DNA of 64,000 bases from Lasiosphaeria ovina (lineage: Eukaryota > Ascomycota > Sordariomycetes > Sordariales > Lasiosphaeriaceae), in contig JAULSN010000001.1 of NCBI GenBank assembly GCA_033439765.1, positions 4,898,001-4,962,000 of the forward strand. Reading direction: 5' to 3'. How positions within the stretch are numbered: position 1 is the stretch's first letter; every line of letters begins with the position of its first letter. A program made the position numbers and the translations under genes. Positions 1 through 10,171 of the stretch are shown piece by piece. The notes under the pieces are model-generated. The model ran no database searches and was not told the DNA's origin. It worked only from the letters and a program-made list of their open reading frames with translations.

Positions 1-1088
1 TTCAGCCAGAACTGGCGTTGCTGTGCCATGTTGTTATTATTGGCTGGCCCTGCCCCATTACCAGGGACGACGCGGCTATTGCTGGCCATAGAGGCCTGGC
101 TACCAGCCCGTCCTCTGAAGGGCAAACCATTGAGAGGCAGCATCATCGTGCTGCTTGAAGGATCAAGGTCTCCCAAATTCATGTCGATCAGATTATTTGT
201 CGGAGTAATATATCCGGCGTGTTCGACTTTCGCTGCAACCTTGTGGTGTACCACGGTCTTCTGGTCCTCGCTCACAATGTCGATGCCAAGTTCGAGGTGA
301 TCTTGGGTCTGGAGCTCGTGTGGCTCTGACTCTCGGTTCTCTGGGGATAACCGGGTCCCGTTGACGAACGTTCCGTTTGAGGATTTGACATCACGAATCC
401 AGATCTTCCCGTTAGAATCCGCCCATACTTCAGCGTGTTGCCTTGACAGCACTTTACTGTCAAAGAAACCGTTGAGTGGTGTCGGCACGGTCTTTGCGTT
501 TGTTTGCCGGCCGATCCGGAGTGTATCGGGGAGGAATGGAACCGAGATAGTCTTGCGGTCGAAGGAGCCATTCAGAGACAGAAGAGAAAGCACCGGCTGG
601 CGTCCCGAGGCCATGCTCTCGGCGCCGGGCCTGGGCATCCCATTTTGGGGTAATATCTGATTCTGTGGGGTTAAAATGGACTGGGGCGGGTGCAAGGCCG
701 ACGCGCCATTCATGCCGTTACTCATCGGGGGCCTTGCCGGAGTCGCCCTCGAAAAGTCCGAAGATGCTTCTGGTTTCCCATTCAACCACGGGCCCTTCGT
801 CTGCGGCCTCTTTCGCGACGCCGTATTCGGCCAACTAGTCTGGTCTCCGGCGACAGGCATGGAGTTGCCGTTGGGCTGGGCATTCGAGGTCACGGTGGAC
901 GTTGACGAGTTTGACGACGTCGATGACACCGAAGACGAAGAGTTGGTTCGCTGGAGGGTCTTCCGAGACATGAACATGTTTATTCCTCTGACGTCGTCCG
1001 AGTTGGATGCGTTCGACATTTGTCCGCCATTAGTCCATCCCGGCCGGTTGAAATTGGCGAAGCTAGGAAGACTCGCAACAGCCGTCAT
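1..1088 (-). CDS. FHA-domain protein of the HAM-4/PRO45 (SLMAP/Vps64) type, 5' part
   Basis: The minus frame is open from an ATG at 1088-1086 to the left window edge, giving the first 362 residues of a longer protein. Residues 1-170 are a Ser/Asn/Pro-rich, probably disordered leader. An FHA phosphothreonine-binding domain follows at about 178-280, with the core motifs RIGRQ (191-195), LSRQHAE (214-220) and SSNGTFVNG (236-244); the conserved Arg, Ser, His and Asn are all present. After about 295 comes another low-complexity Asn/Ser/Gly region. Layout and FHA sequence resemble the fungal SLMAP orthologues HAM-4 (Neurospora), PRO45 (Sordaria) and yeast Vps64/Far9. These are STRIPAK subunits needed for hyphal fusion and fruiting-body development, usually with a C-terminal membrane anchor, which would lie outside the window. 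The family call is from recall; the FHA domain itself is certain. The gene diverges from mgr2. Confidence 0.75.
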   Translation of the reverse strand, partial: MTAVASLPSFANFNRPGWTNGGQMSNASNSDDVRGINMFMSRKTLQRTNSSSSVSSTSSNSSTSTVTSNAQPNGNSMPVAGDQTSWPNTASRKRPQTKGPWLNGKPEASSDFSRATPARPPMSNGMNGASALHPPQSILTPQNQILPQNGMPRPGAESMASGRQPVLSLLSLNGSFDRKTISVPFLPDTLRIGRQTNAKTVPTPLNGFFDSKVLSRQHAEVWADSNGKIWIRDVKSSNGTFVNGTRLSPENRESEPHELQTQDHLELGIDIVSEDQKTVVHHKVAAKVEHAGYITPTNNLIDMNLGDLDPSSSTMMLPLNGLPFRGRAGSQASMASNSRVVPGNGAGPANNNNMAQQRQFWL

Positions 1089-2415
1089 GAGGAAAACGTG
1101 ATGACCGGTGGGCGAGGCAAGGGGGCGGCCCTGGTGGATAACGATGCTGAGGGAGCAGGCTGGCACGGGCGTGCTTCCCGTCGGCTTCGCATACACGGTT
1201 CGTTTATAGCATACGGAGGATCTCGAACGCGATTGATGTTGTAATAAATTCGTCGCTTTGGAAGGCCGTGGTGTCGCGACTGGCTGTTGTGGAGATGACG
1301 ATTAGCCCTGACGTCTGTCGCGAGGCACGTCGCAGACGGTCGGCAATTGTGCAACCAAACCCACGAGCGTGCGCCGGAGGGGATGCAATGATGGAGAAAA
1401 ATACAACTGCAGAGGAGTAAGAAAATGCGGCTCACATACGTTGTATTGAAGGGGTGTTCTGGGCGAGTGCTGTCGTGACCAAGTATGCTCGGAAATGCGA
1501 CGACGGCAGGCTTGAAGTGTCGAGGGTTGTCAAGATTTTGAGGCGAGGTTTCTCCTTACCGCACTTGGAAGGAAGCGCTTACTAGCGAGCTGGCAGGCCA
1601 AAGGGTGATCAGAGCGCACGAGCCACTGGGTCAACTCTTTGCGCGCCGGTCTCTTATTCGCGGGACGATTCCCAAAATGCGTGACGAATGACCCCGGCAC
1701 CAACGCGGTTTATAGAAAGGCCACTTAGCCTTGGTCCCGAACAAACCCTATGCGCTGCAAACAATTATCTCTGTGCCTGGACCAGCGATTTTGGCCCAAG
1801 ATCCGCCTTCAAAAGCGCATCACGTGAGCAAGTGGCAACTCGTCTGTTCCATGGGAAGAGGGGACGGACGGGGGCTTGGGACTCATGGGACTCGGGAGGG
1901 GGCTTCCAGGCGGCCAAGCAATGGGGTCCAAGCGCCCGCGTCGCTCCAAATTTATGGATTACACGCCCTACAAAATATAACCCAAGCACGATAGAAAGCT
2001 CGGCAGCCCTGTCGCGCTCAACTGGAGGTATATGTCGCTATTGATGGATATATCTAAAGTGTATATTTTCAAGAAGTAACTGGAATAGCACTTTGCGCTT
2101 TAAGAATGATTTAATGTGCTGGGGGCTTTAATGCACGGTCTGAAATATCGAGGCCAATATCGAGTATTTGGCATCTTTTGGAATCCTGGGGTGGGGGAGC
2201 AAATGGCCTGACCCGCGCTTTCCTTCGGCAAGCCTGCAAGGTGATGGAAGGATGGTTGCCCTCCAAATATTGCTGCCTGAGGCCAGTGAACGGATTGAGC
2301 CGTCCGTGCGCGCTGCTCCACCAAAACCGCGGCAGCATCTCGAACTCGATCGCATTTCTTCCCAAGTTGGCGGTTCTGTTAAGCTGTTGCAATCGCGCGC
2401 CGAGAATCTTCGAAA
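1089..2415. promoter_or_regulatory. 1.3 kb divergent intergenic region, FHA gene / mgr2
   Basis: This non-coding stretch separates two outward-facing genes and must hold both promoters. Several open frames of 70-130 codons overlap on both strands between 1.7 and 2.5 kb, but none shows family motifs or consistent splicing. I see no other gene, RNA or repeat in it. Confidence 0.5.
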
Positions 2416-3056
2416 ATGCCTCCTCCTCCCAGTCATGGCGCCCCCGGGCAGTCGAATGTGGACAAGCGTACGTGAGCATCGTGCTCTCCGGCGGCGAGGC
2501 TGCAGTGGAAACGCGGCGGACACTCAGCTAACAAACGGGCCACAGTCAAGATGGGTGCAATGATGGGCGGCAGTACGTATCATACATGCCATGTGTCTTG
2601 GGCAAAGCCGTCAGATATAATGGCTGACTCGTCCGTCGCATAGCTGTTGGCGTGATTATCGGCTTCATTTTCGGTACGACGACCCTTCCCGCGGTGGACA
2701 GTTTGCAACACCATTGAGACTGTCGAAGCAAACGAGACTGACGCCGTGTTAGGAACCGTCAACATCTTTAGGTACGGAGCTGGGCCAAACGGTATCATGA
2801 GGACGCTTGGGCAATACATGTTGGGATCCGGGGCAACATTTGGGTAGGTCTTGGGCGTTGTGGTTCTTCCCTAGGGGAGCGCTCCCTCGATTGACACGTC
2901 CACCACAGATTCTTCATGTCGATCGGCAGCGTGATTCGGTCAGATTCGTCACCCATTATCCAGGAAGCCTACATGCGTGCCCAGAGACGACCAATGATCA
3001 TGGCGTCGCACGCATTTCGCCCCTCCTCGACGCCTCGACGCACTTCCGATCATTGA
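2416..3056 (+). CDS. mgr2: Mgr2, TIM23 translocase subunit (Romo1/Mgr2 family), 5 exons
   Basis: Exons 2416-2467, 2546-2572, 2644-2673, 2753-2843 and 2909-3056 join in frame to a 115-residue protein. Donors are GTACGT, GTACGT, GTACGA and GTAGGT, with GCTAAC or CTGAC branch points ahead of the acceptors. The product has two hydrophobic hairpin segments: GVIIGFIFG at about 29-37 and the conserved stretch YMLGSGATFGFFMSIGSVIR at about 59-78. It also has the family signature GPNGIMRTL. In yeast Mgr2 couples Tim21 to the TIM23 complex in the inner membrane and acts as lateral gatekeeper for preproteins; the animal homologue is ROMO1. Length fits the family. Exons 2 and 3 are only 27 and 30 bases, so automated predictors could miss them. 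The match to the whole Mgr2 pattern makes the model strong. Confidence 0.9.
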
Positions 3057-5406
3057 GTGTGCACCACCGTGGCCGCAGCCGGATGACGGAGGGCGCCTCT
3101 CGCTCTCTTGCCCACCCCCCCCCCCCCCGGTTGGGGATATCAGAGAGCGATATAGTTAATTAATGTACATATAGTTTCACTCCTGGGCTGGTATGGCCCT
3201 GGCGCTATAAAGGAAAAACGAAGCCTGCCCTGCTTCTATCTTCACGACGGGTTACTGCAGTACGTACTCGGTGCAGAGAGAACACCCGAAGGGAGATGAG
3301 CAGTGCACTCACTCACTGTTCTGGGGGGAAAGGAAAGACATGGAGGCAGCCGCTCAAGCCAAGTTACGTACTAATGTTCCAGTGCCGCTGCAGTACAACT
3401 GGCTCCTGGCATTAACAAAAACCCGAGGTGCTGCGCTGCGTTTTCCTCGGCCATTACCGGGGATCTTTCTGATTTACCAATGGCGAAATGGTCTTTTTGT
3501 TGAACGACCTTTTGACAGGTGTTCTGTACAAGTATGGCTGCTTGAGTTCCAGGAGCTTGCATACGAATAAACGGGGCTCTCGCACTAATTAAGTGGTAGA
3601 GCTTGAGATGGCAGCTCCGAAGGCCGCCATCCAAAACCGGGAAAGTCCGTGTTACACAGCTCTCGGGCTATTTGAAGGCTGCATGGTTAATCACCGAGAC
3701 AAGCAGGAGGCGGCTGCAAGGCCGATCTCCATCTCAACATCGGTCCATCCCTGAGGAAACAGCCAACCAAAAAAGAATTGCCCGCTGGTGTCCTTGATAT
3801 GACAACAGGCTAGCACTTTTATCTTCCGCTTTATTCTCCGCTCGGTCACCGCCTCTTCCGAGGTCTCTTAGAGCTGAGTTCTAGCGCAGCAGAACGAAAA
3901 CCGAAGCCAGTCAACTCGGCATTGCATGCGAGAGGCGTTTCCCGCCCCGTGGTAATCTTGAACTCGCGAAGCACGAATGACCCGACAGGGCTCCAGCCGC
4001 GAGTCCACCAAGGCCGTATGGAACCCCTTTTCAGCAACTCCCACCAGGTATATCCGTATCTTGAGGGATGTAACAGACGCAAACATCAGGGACGCGGGGC
4101 TTCGAATAGGCCATCCTGTATGTATCCATGCACTGAGCCACACCAAAGACGTTGTTCTTTTTCCCGGATACGTAGTAGAAGCCTAGATGAGCGGTTAGGG
4201 GCCATGCAGGCTTCCGTTCAAGCCAAAGCCACTCTGGCACACACAACTGGAAAGGAATAGCTGCTCTCCTGTATGAACATGGACATGGATACGACAAGGC
4301 GGCACAACTTTAATTCCACCACACCTACTCTGTTGACACAAGTTAGTAGGTAAGTTGGGAGAGTAGGTCCGGGAAGCTAACCGAGCAAGCTACCAAGCCG
4401 CCGGGTCTCCGAAGGGGGTGGCGTCAGCCTTCCGGCGTCGGCTGCCAAGCCAACTCCTGACCAGTCTGCCTCTGGAGATGGGTTATTAGCTCTAGCAGCA
4501 GTTTTCTGGCCTCCATACCCCGGGCACGCACACTATTGCGTTCACAATAATAATGGCAAGCCGCATCCTTGGCTTCAGCACACGTCCATTCAGCTACAGT
4601 CTAGCCAGCCTTCATCGGGATGCCACAGTGGTCCTCACGCCCGGCTGTTACCCAAGTCGGGAGCCGAGTAAAGCCTCGGGCCCGCATGCTCAGCTCTCGG
4701 GGCTTTGGTCGAACATGCCGCTTTTGAGCCTCGACATGCACAATGGTGATCACCGCAGCGGTCAGACCTCCAGGCCGTTGCTGGCGGCAGCTCAGTGATC
4801 CACCTTTGCGCCTCTCTCCTCCCCTCTGGGCTATTATTGCCCGGCAGTCATTGGCCAAGGGTCTTTGATGCAAGCTCCCTGACTCTGATGCCCCCTGCCC
4901 TTGGCGGCTCCTCCTCCACGCCAAGCCTGCTGTGCTTCGGGTGGTCGAGCACAGGCAGCAAAATTGCCATACTCGGTCGAGCAAGTCTCAATCCCTCTGT
5001 AAGATGGACGACGAGAACAGCGACTGCCCGGCGAGGGAGATAGGGGTAAGGACTCGGAGAGGGCAGCATCCGCTCAGCACTCTTGTTTCTTTCTCATTTA
5101 CGTCGTGGCTCCTTGTTCCTACTCCGGTCCCCCCTTGCGGCGGCAAAGCCCCTGCGTCGCCATCTGTTGTCCATGTCTAGGAGACGACAGTCTGGGTGCC
5201 CGTGGAGAATCCCTCTTCAGGACTGACCTTTTAATACGTCTAGTGTCCCACCCCCCCGAGTCGGGTCTTCAACCAGCTCCGACATGCTTGATCTTCAGGA
5301 GCAGAAGCCTGGGCTCTTTTCTCCAGTCATTCGTTTCTAGTCATTTTCTCTTCTCTGTCCTATTTTACAAGCCCACCACCTTCCTTGATACCGTTCCTTT
5401 GTCGAG
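3057..5406 (+). other. 2.35 kb non-coding region upstream of laccase
   Basis: No supportable gene. It contains a C14 homopolymer at 3115-3128 and a pyrimidine-rich stretch in the last 300 bases before the laccase start (about 5080-5400), typical of a fungal core promoter and leader. An in-frame TGA at 5386-5388 separates it from the laccase reading frame. Open frames here (about 60-130 codons) overlap on both strands and carry no motif I recognise. Confidence 0.5.
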
Positions 5407-7508
5407 ATGGGTCTGCTGAATGGCCTCGTCGCCGAAGCTGCCTCCATACTCTCCAGCGTCACCGAGACACTCGGTCAGCAGAAAACCAATGGGTACGCCG
5501 GTGCCGGGGCGAAAGCGCAACCGAGATGCAGTTTTGACACCAGATTAGGGCTTCACTTCTAGGAACTTTGATGTTCCCGTTCCTCCCCTTCTTCTTGACC
5601 AACAACCCGCTACCAAGCGGCTTTCCGTGGGGCGGGTTGAACGACTGGAACAACAATCCTTATGTCGAATATCCGAGAACCGGAGTCATTAGGAGTTACG
5701 ATTTCACCATCAGCCGTGGATTCATTGCACCAGATGGCTACCGACGGCCCGTTTTGCTCGTCAATGGAGCCTACCCCGGCCCGCTGATCGAGGCGAACTG
5801 GGGAGACAAGATCGTCGTGACTGTTCACAATAACATCACTGGTCCGGAGGAGGGCACTGCGATCCACTGGCACGGCTTTCTGCAACAAGGGACGCCTTGG
5901 GAGGATGGAGCCCCGGGGATTTCCCAGTGTCCCATTGCTCCGCGCAAGAGCTTCACGTACGAGTTCACGGCTAGCTTGTTCGGCTCTACGTGGTACCATG
6001 GCCACTACTCGGCCCAGTATTCGAGCGGCGTCGTCGGGCCTATCGTCATCCACGGGCCTACGCGTGCAAAATACGATGTTGACATTGGACCCATCATGCT
6101 GAGCGGTATTCCTTCCCGTGCCCCAAGAGATAACCAAGAGATGGTCAACAGCTGACGCATGAGGCAGACTGGTATCACAGAGACTACTTGGCCCTTATCA
6201 AGCAGATGCTCTCGCCTAACGCAGATCCACGTGTCTTCTCGGACAACAATCTCATCAATGGGAAAATGAACTTTGACTGCTCAACCGTCGCGGCCGGAGA
6301 CGGGACTCCGTGCATCAGCAACGCTGGCATTTCCAAGTTCAACTTTCGGACGGGGAAGACGCACCGCCTGCGCCTAATCAACTCGGGCGCCGACGGTGTC
6401 CAGCGCTTCTCCATCGACGGACACGTGTTGACCGTCATTGCTGAAGACTTTACGCCTGTGCAGCCGTACAACACGACGGTCGTGACGCTTGGTGTAGGCC
6501 AGCGGACCGACGTGCTCGTGACGGCCAATGCCGGGAACCCCAAGTCGGCGTTCTGGATGCGGTCAAACCTCACTTCATGCACGCCCGCGCGCCAGCCCCA
6601 TGCCGTAGCAGTCGTATACTACGACCAGGCCGACACGTCCAAGGCGCCGACCAGCAAGGCCTGGAACGTCCCCGACCCGGGCACCTGCGCCAATGACGAT
6701 CTCAGCGTCACCCAACCGCTGTATCCCATGCCGCTGCCCAACCCCACCTTCACGCAGACCATGGCCATTGACACGTTCAAGAACGCCTCCAATATCACGC
6801 TCTGGCGGTTCAACGGTGTGTCGATGCGGGCCGACTTCAACGAGCCGCCCCTACTGCTCGTCAACCAGGGCCGCTTCGACTTCCCGCCCGAGCGCAACGT
6901 GCTCAACTTGTACGCCAACTCGTCGGTCCGCATCATCGTCAAGAACAACTCCCCAGCTGCGTGAGTTTTTCCTGGTGCTGACCAGCGCAGCCCCAGTTGC
7001 GACTATTAAACTCATTGCTGACTCTTTTCGTTCTCGTTGCCCCTTGCCAGGCACCCTATGCATCTTCACGGCCACAACTTTTACATCCTGCACCAAGGCC
7101 CCGGCGACTGGGACGGCACCATTGACCGCCCCTCGAACCCGCAGCGCCGTGACGTACAGCAGGTACGCGCGTTTGGCCATCTGGTGATACAGTTTGACGC
7201 GAATCCGGGTATGTTTTCTTCCTCTGTTCTCCATTATCCCCCCTCTCCCCCTCGTAGTATAGCCTTTCTTCTTTCCTCCTTCTCTTTTCCCCAAAACCGC
7301 CCGCTAACGAACCGACTTTGTGGCAGGAGTCTGGGCGTTTCACTGCCACATTGCCTGGCACGCGTCGGGCGGGTTCCTGTCGTCGCTGATAGTGCAGCCG
7401 AGCAAGGTCCAGCAGATGCGCGTCCCCGAGACGGTGCGGCAGACGTGCAGAGACTGGTCGCTGTGGACGTCCCAGAATGTGGTGGATCAGATTGATAGCG
7501 GTACATAA
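5407..7508 (+). CDS. Ascomycete-type laccase (multicopper oxidase)
   Basis: Proposed exons 5407-5492, 5549-6105, 6168-6960, 7051-7208 and 7327-7508 give 591 residues, normal for ascomycete laccases. All four copper-ligand blocks are present: HWHG (135-138), WYHGH (177-181), HPMHLHGH (480-487) and HCHIAWH (537-543). Three cupredoxin domains are recognisable, e.g. [19 protein letters not shown] and [14 protein letters not shown]. The enzyme would oxidise phenols or polyphenols with reduction of O2 to water, usually extracellularly. Three oddities stand out. The N-terminus lacks a convincing signal peptide. The residue at the type-1 axial position (Cys538+10) is Phe548, where ascomycete laccases usually have Leu. 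The chain ends in Asp-Ser-Gly-Thr, where family members continue past DSG[LIV] into a cleaved tail. The first intron is the least certain: using acceptor 5562 instead of 5548 would break the frame. The later introns are well supported by frame and motifs. Confidence 0.92.
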
Positions 7509-9481
7509 TCGCCACTTGTCATATGGATGACATCCTCTCGGGGGAAGGGGGGGGATTAAAGTGTTGGCCGAGCTAATTCAGTCGACGGTGTCTCAAATTT
7601 GGATCCCAAGCCTTGTATCAATTAGCATTTACATTCGCGAGTTGTCCGTATTCATAGATGTCTGGTTAAATATCTGTAATCGCGACCAAAGTCTGCGAGT
7701 TGATTGGGTACCTTTGTTCTACACAACGCAAAGGTTGAATTGGAGGGATTGCATCAGCCCGTCTTCGACACCTTTCTCTCGAGCTGATCGTCCGTTTCCG
7801 CCTCGCATGAGTTATATTATATATGCTCGAGCAAACAAAGCCCGGCGTAAGTAGGTAAGTAGATACTGTGCGTGGGCTCTTTAGTCGAGCTGTCTGTCCT
7901 ATCCTCTCCAGGAAGCAGTAATCGAATCTATCGAGAGCATGTCCATTGGCGCTTATTAGCTGCACCGAGGCCAAGGAAATCGTACGGTGCGGAACCAAAG
8001 ACTAAGGCCAAAAGGTTCGACTTCTACAAAGTGAGGTTGCAATTTGGATAGGAGAATAGGTACGTTTTGAATTTGATTTGGTTAAGAGGCCGATCCGGGA
8101 GGGGCAAGGGAGGCATCCAGCCAATCAGCTGCTGGCTGCTGGCTGAAATCAGCAAGGCCCCTCTCGATGTTAGTCTGGGCCGTATTCACCACGCCAACTT
8201 GGCAGCGACACAGCGTCCACAACACCCATTCCTCGCCTTGGCATTTAATCAATCAGCCCGCACGCATTGCCCGCCCACCACCGACCAGGATCATCTCTCT
8301 ATCGCTCTTCTATCAGCCTCGAGACCTCATTACAGCCAGAGGTCTTTCGCCTGCTTCCACTTCCTCCGTGGGTGACCCATCTCTTTCCTCCCCCTTCCCA
8401 CAGGGCCCAGGCATGTGCTTCCCTATTAATCTCTATTGAATCCGGCTCACAACAGCAGTGACACCACAACCAAGACCGCTGCCGATGGGTTCGAACGAAA
8501 AGTCGGTTGTCCCTGGCCGGCATGTCGGCACGCCAATCTAGATCGTCTGCGTTAGCTTTCCGTGCGTAATTTGAATGCGAACGAGATTTTGCTGCCGGAA
8601 ACACCAGTCGCGAAGCCTTTCTGGCACCTAACCCGGAAATATACCACAGCCGTGGTATTCATTTTGCCTTTGACTACTACCAGGCCCGCAGGACCAATAC
8701 CCCCTCGGGCGACGGTACGCATGCCAGGACCGGTTCACAAGAAGACGAACCCTATTCCGCCACAACCAGTTATCACCTACGGGCAGCCCCGAAATAACCC
8801 CAGGGCTCTACTTATTTCGGCGCGAACTGCGGCCAGCCCTGGCATTGCAACGCGGCGAGGAGAGGCCCATCTTCGATTTCTTATTCAAACACACAAGTTT
8901 CGCCCATCTCCCTTGCCGGGCCAAAACCATGCGCTCCTACTTCCGATCGCCCACCCCGCGCTCATTGCCGGAAAAATACAAATGAAGAATGAGAGATTTA
9001 TTGCGCTTAAGCCTCAATATCCGATGTGAAGGTGGAGTTTTGAACAATATGGGTGGCCAGGGATCGCTAGAAAGTGTGGAAGCGTGTGACGGACATGAGA
9101 GAAGATATAATTAGTGCCATAACTGCCTAGGTAGATATAACAAGGCAGTTTAAACTCATGTGCATAGCCTCTCGGCTGAGTTAGTTAGCGAATGACAAAG
9201 AGCGATTGCCAGACATCTTGCTCACGTTGACGACCTCCATCGTTAGAGCGTTACACGAACGGTTGACAACATTAATACACTTCACGGGCACAGACTCCAG
9301 TCATCTCTGGAAATAGTATGGTCGGACTACCCCCGAAAGGGCACGAAGAAGTGTTGTTGTTTTTTTTTTAAATAAAAAAAAATCCCCCCTTCCCAAAACG
9401 CCGAACGCCAAACGCCCACCCCCTCCCTCCTCAACCTCCCGGGAACGCCCCGCCGGCTCCCTTCATCAGAGAGAGGAACCG
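7509..9481. other. 2 kb intergenic region with a promoter-like segment and a T/A tract
   Basis: No complete gene was found. About 8220-8450 looks like a fungal promoter and leader (CT-rich, then short ATG frames), but no conserved coding sequence follows. At 8484 a short ATG frame runs 18 codons into a sequence shared with the neighbouring minus-strand gene (see the repeat at 8518-8567) and stops. At 9360-9381 a T10 run is followed by AAATA and an A-rich run, able to form an A/T hairpin just beyond the 3' end of the minus gene at 9482. Confidence 0.45.
8518..8567. repeat. 50-base partial copy of the orphan gene's acceptor-exon junction
   Basis: This segment matches 9647-9697 almost base for base, in the same orientation, with about three differences that are all transitions. 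On the minus strand it would encode the same residues as the start of the last exon of the orphan gene (DDLDWRADMP). The copy includes the branch-point-like GCTRAC and the CAG acceptor. Similarity fades on both sides, so this is a fragment and not a second gene. Seen directly by comparing the two stretches. Confidence 0.8.
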
Positions 9482-10171
9482 TTACATGCGGTCCTCAATC
9501 TCCTCGAGGATGGCGTTGTGGAATAACCACAACACCGTTCCGGCAGGGCAGGACCCCACCACGACCTCCTGGTCCGTCTTCAGCGCGACCAGGCGCACGC
9601 CCTCGTCCAGCTTTTGCTGGACGAGTTCGCGCGCCTGGTCCGCGAGCGGCATGTCGGCGCGCCAATCTAGATCGTCTGCGTCAGCTTTCCGTGTGTGCTT
9701 TGAAAAAGAACCGGATGGTTGCTGGCTGCCGCTTGCATAAGCGGCGTTTCTAGTCATTTGCGAGACCGAAATTGCCGAAGAACGATCCGAAAAGGGACTT
9801 ATGAGCGCAAGATGATCGGGGAACAGCATATGCATGGGCAGATTTTCACGTCGGATGGTTGTGGGAAAGCCATCCGACCAGGGGAGCGACAGCTGTCGCG
9901 TCCCCCGAAGATGGTGGGTCAAGTTGAAGGCAAAGTGACAGAAGGCGGCATGATAGAACGGGAGGGTTCGAAACATGGAACAGGAAGATTGAGGAAGGAG
10001 GGTAGTATCTAATCAATAAATGTTTAGGTTGGTTTGCTTACCCCGGTCAAAGTCGAAATAGCTGCGTTGAGGAGGCAGGTCAGTAATCGTCGTCCCTTGC
10101 TGTCAAACAGCAGCGGCAACAACAGTGCTCCCACTGTCGGCAAATTTCAGCTGAAAGGAGACTTACGCCAT
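9482..10171 (-). CDS. Small orphan protein with micro-exons (hypothetical)
   Basis: On the minus strand an ATG in good fungal context (ACAATGGC, 10171-10169) is followed after two more bases by a GTAAGT donor. Exon 1 is 10167-10171 (5 coding bases). Exon 2 is 10042-10061 (20 bases, acceptor ACGCAG with branch CTGAC, donor GTAAGC). The last exon is 9482-9675 after the acceptor GACGCAG. Phases agree and give about 72 residues, starting MAYFDFDR and then DDLDWRADMPLADQ, followed by a hydrophilic helix and a more hydrophobic end (GTVLWLFHNAILEEIEDRM). No signal peptide or membrane segment is evident. I do not recognise the family. The second intron (366 bases) is long for this genome and may hide another exon, and its branch point lies very close to the acceptor, so the model is tentative. 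A longer single-frame reading (9482-9976) exists but begins in sequence with no sign of coding. Confidence 0.5.

Noticed and set aside
4340..4430. Possible dispersed 5S rRNA (GTTAGTAGGTAAGTTGGG-like)
   Set aside because: Only a short stretch resembles 5S rRNA; the internal control regions and paired ends are missing.
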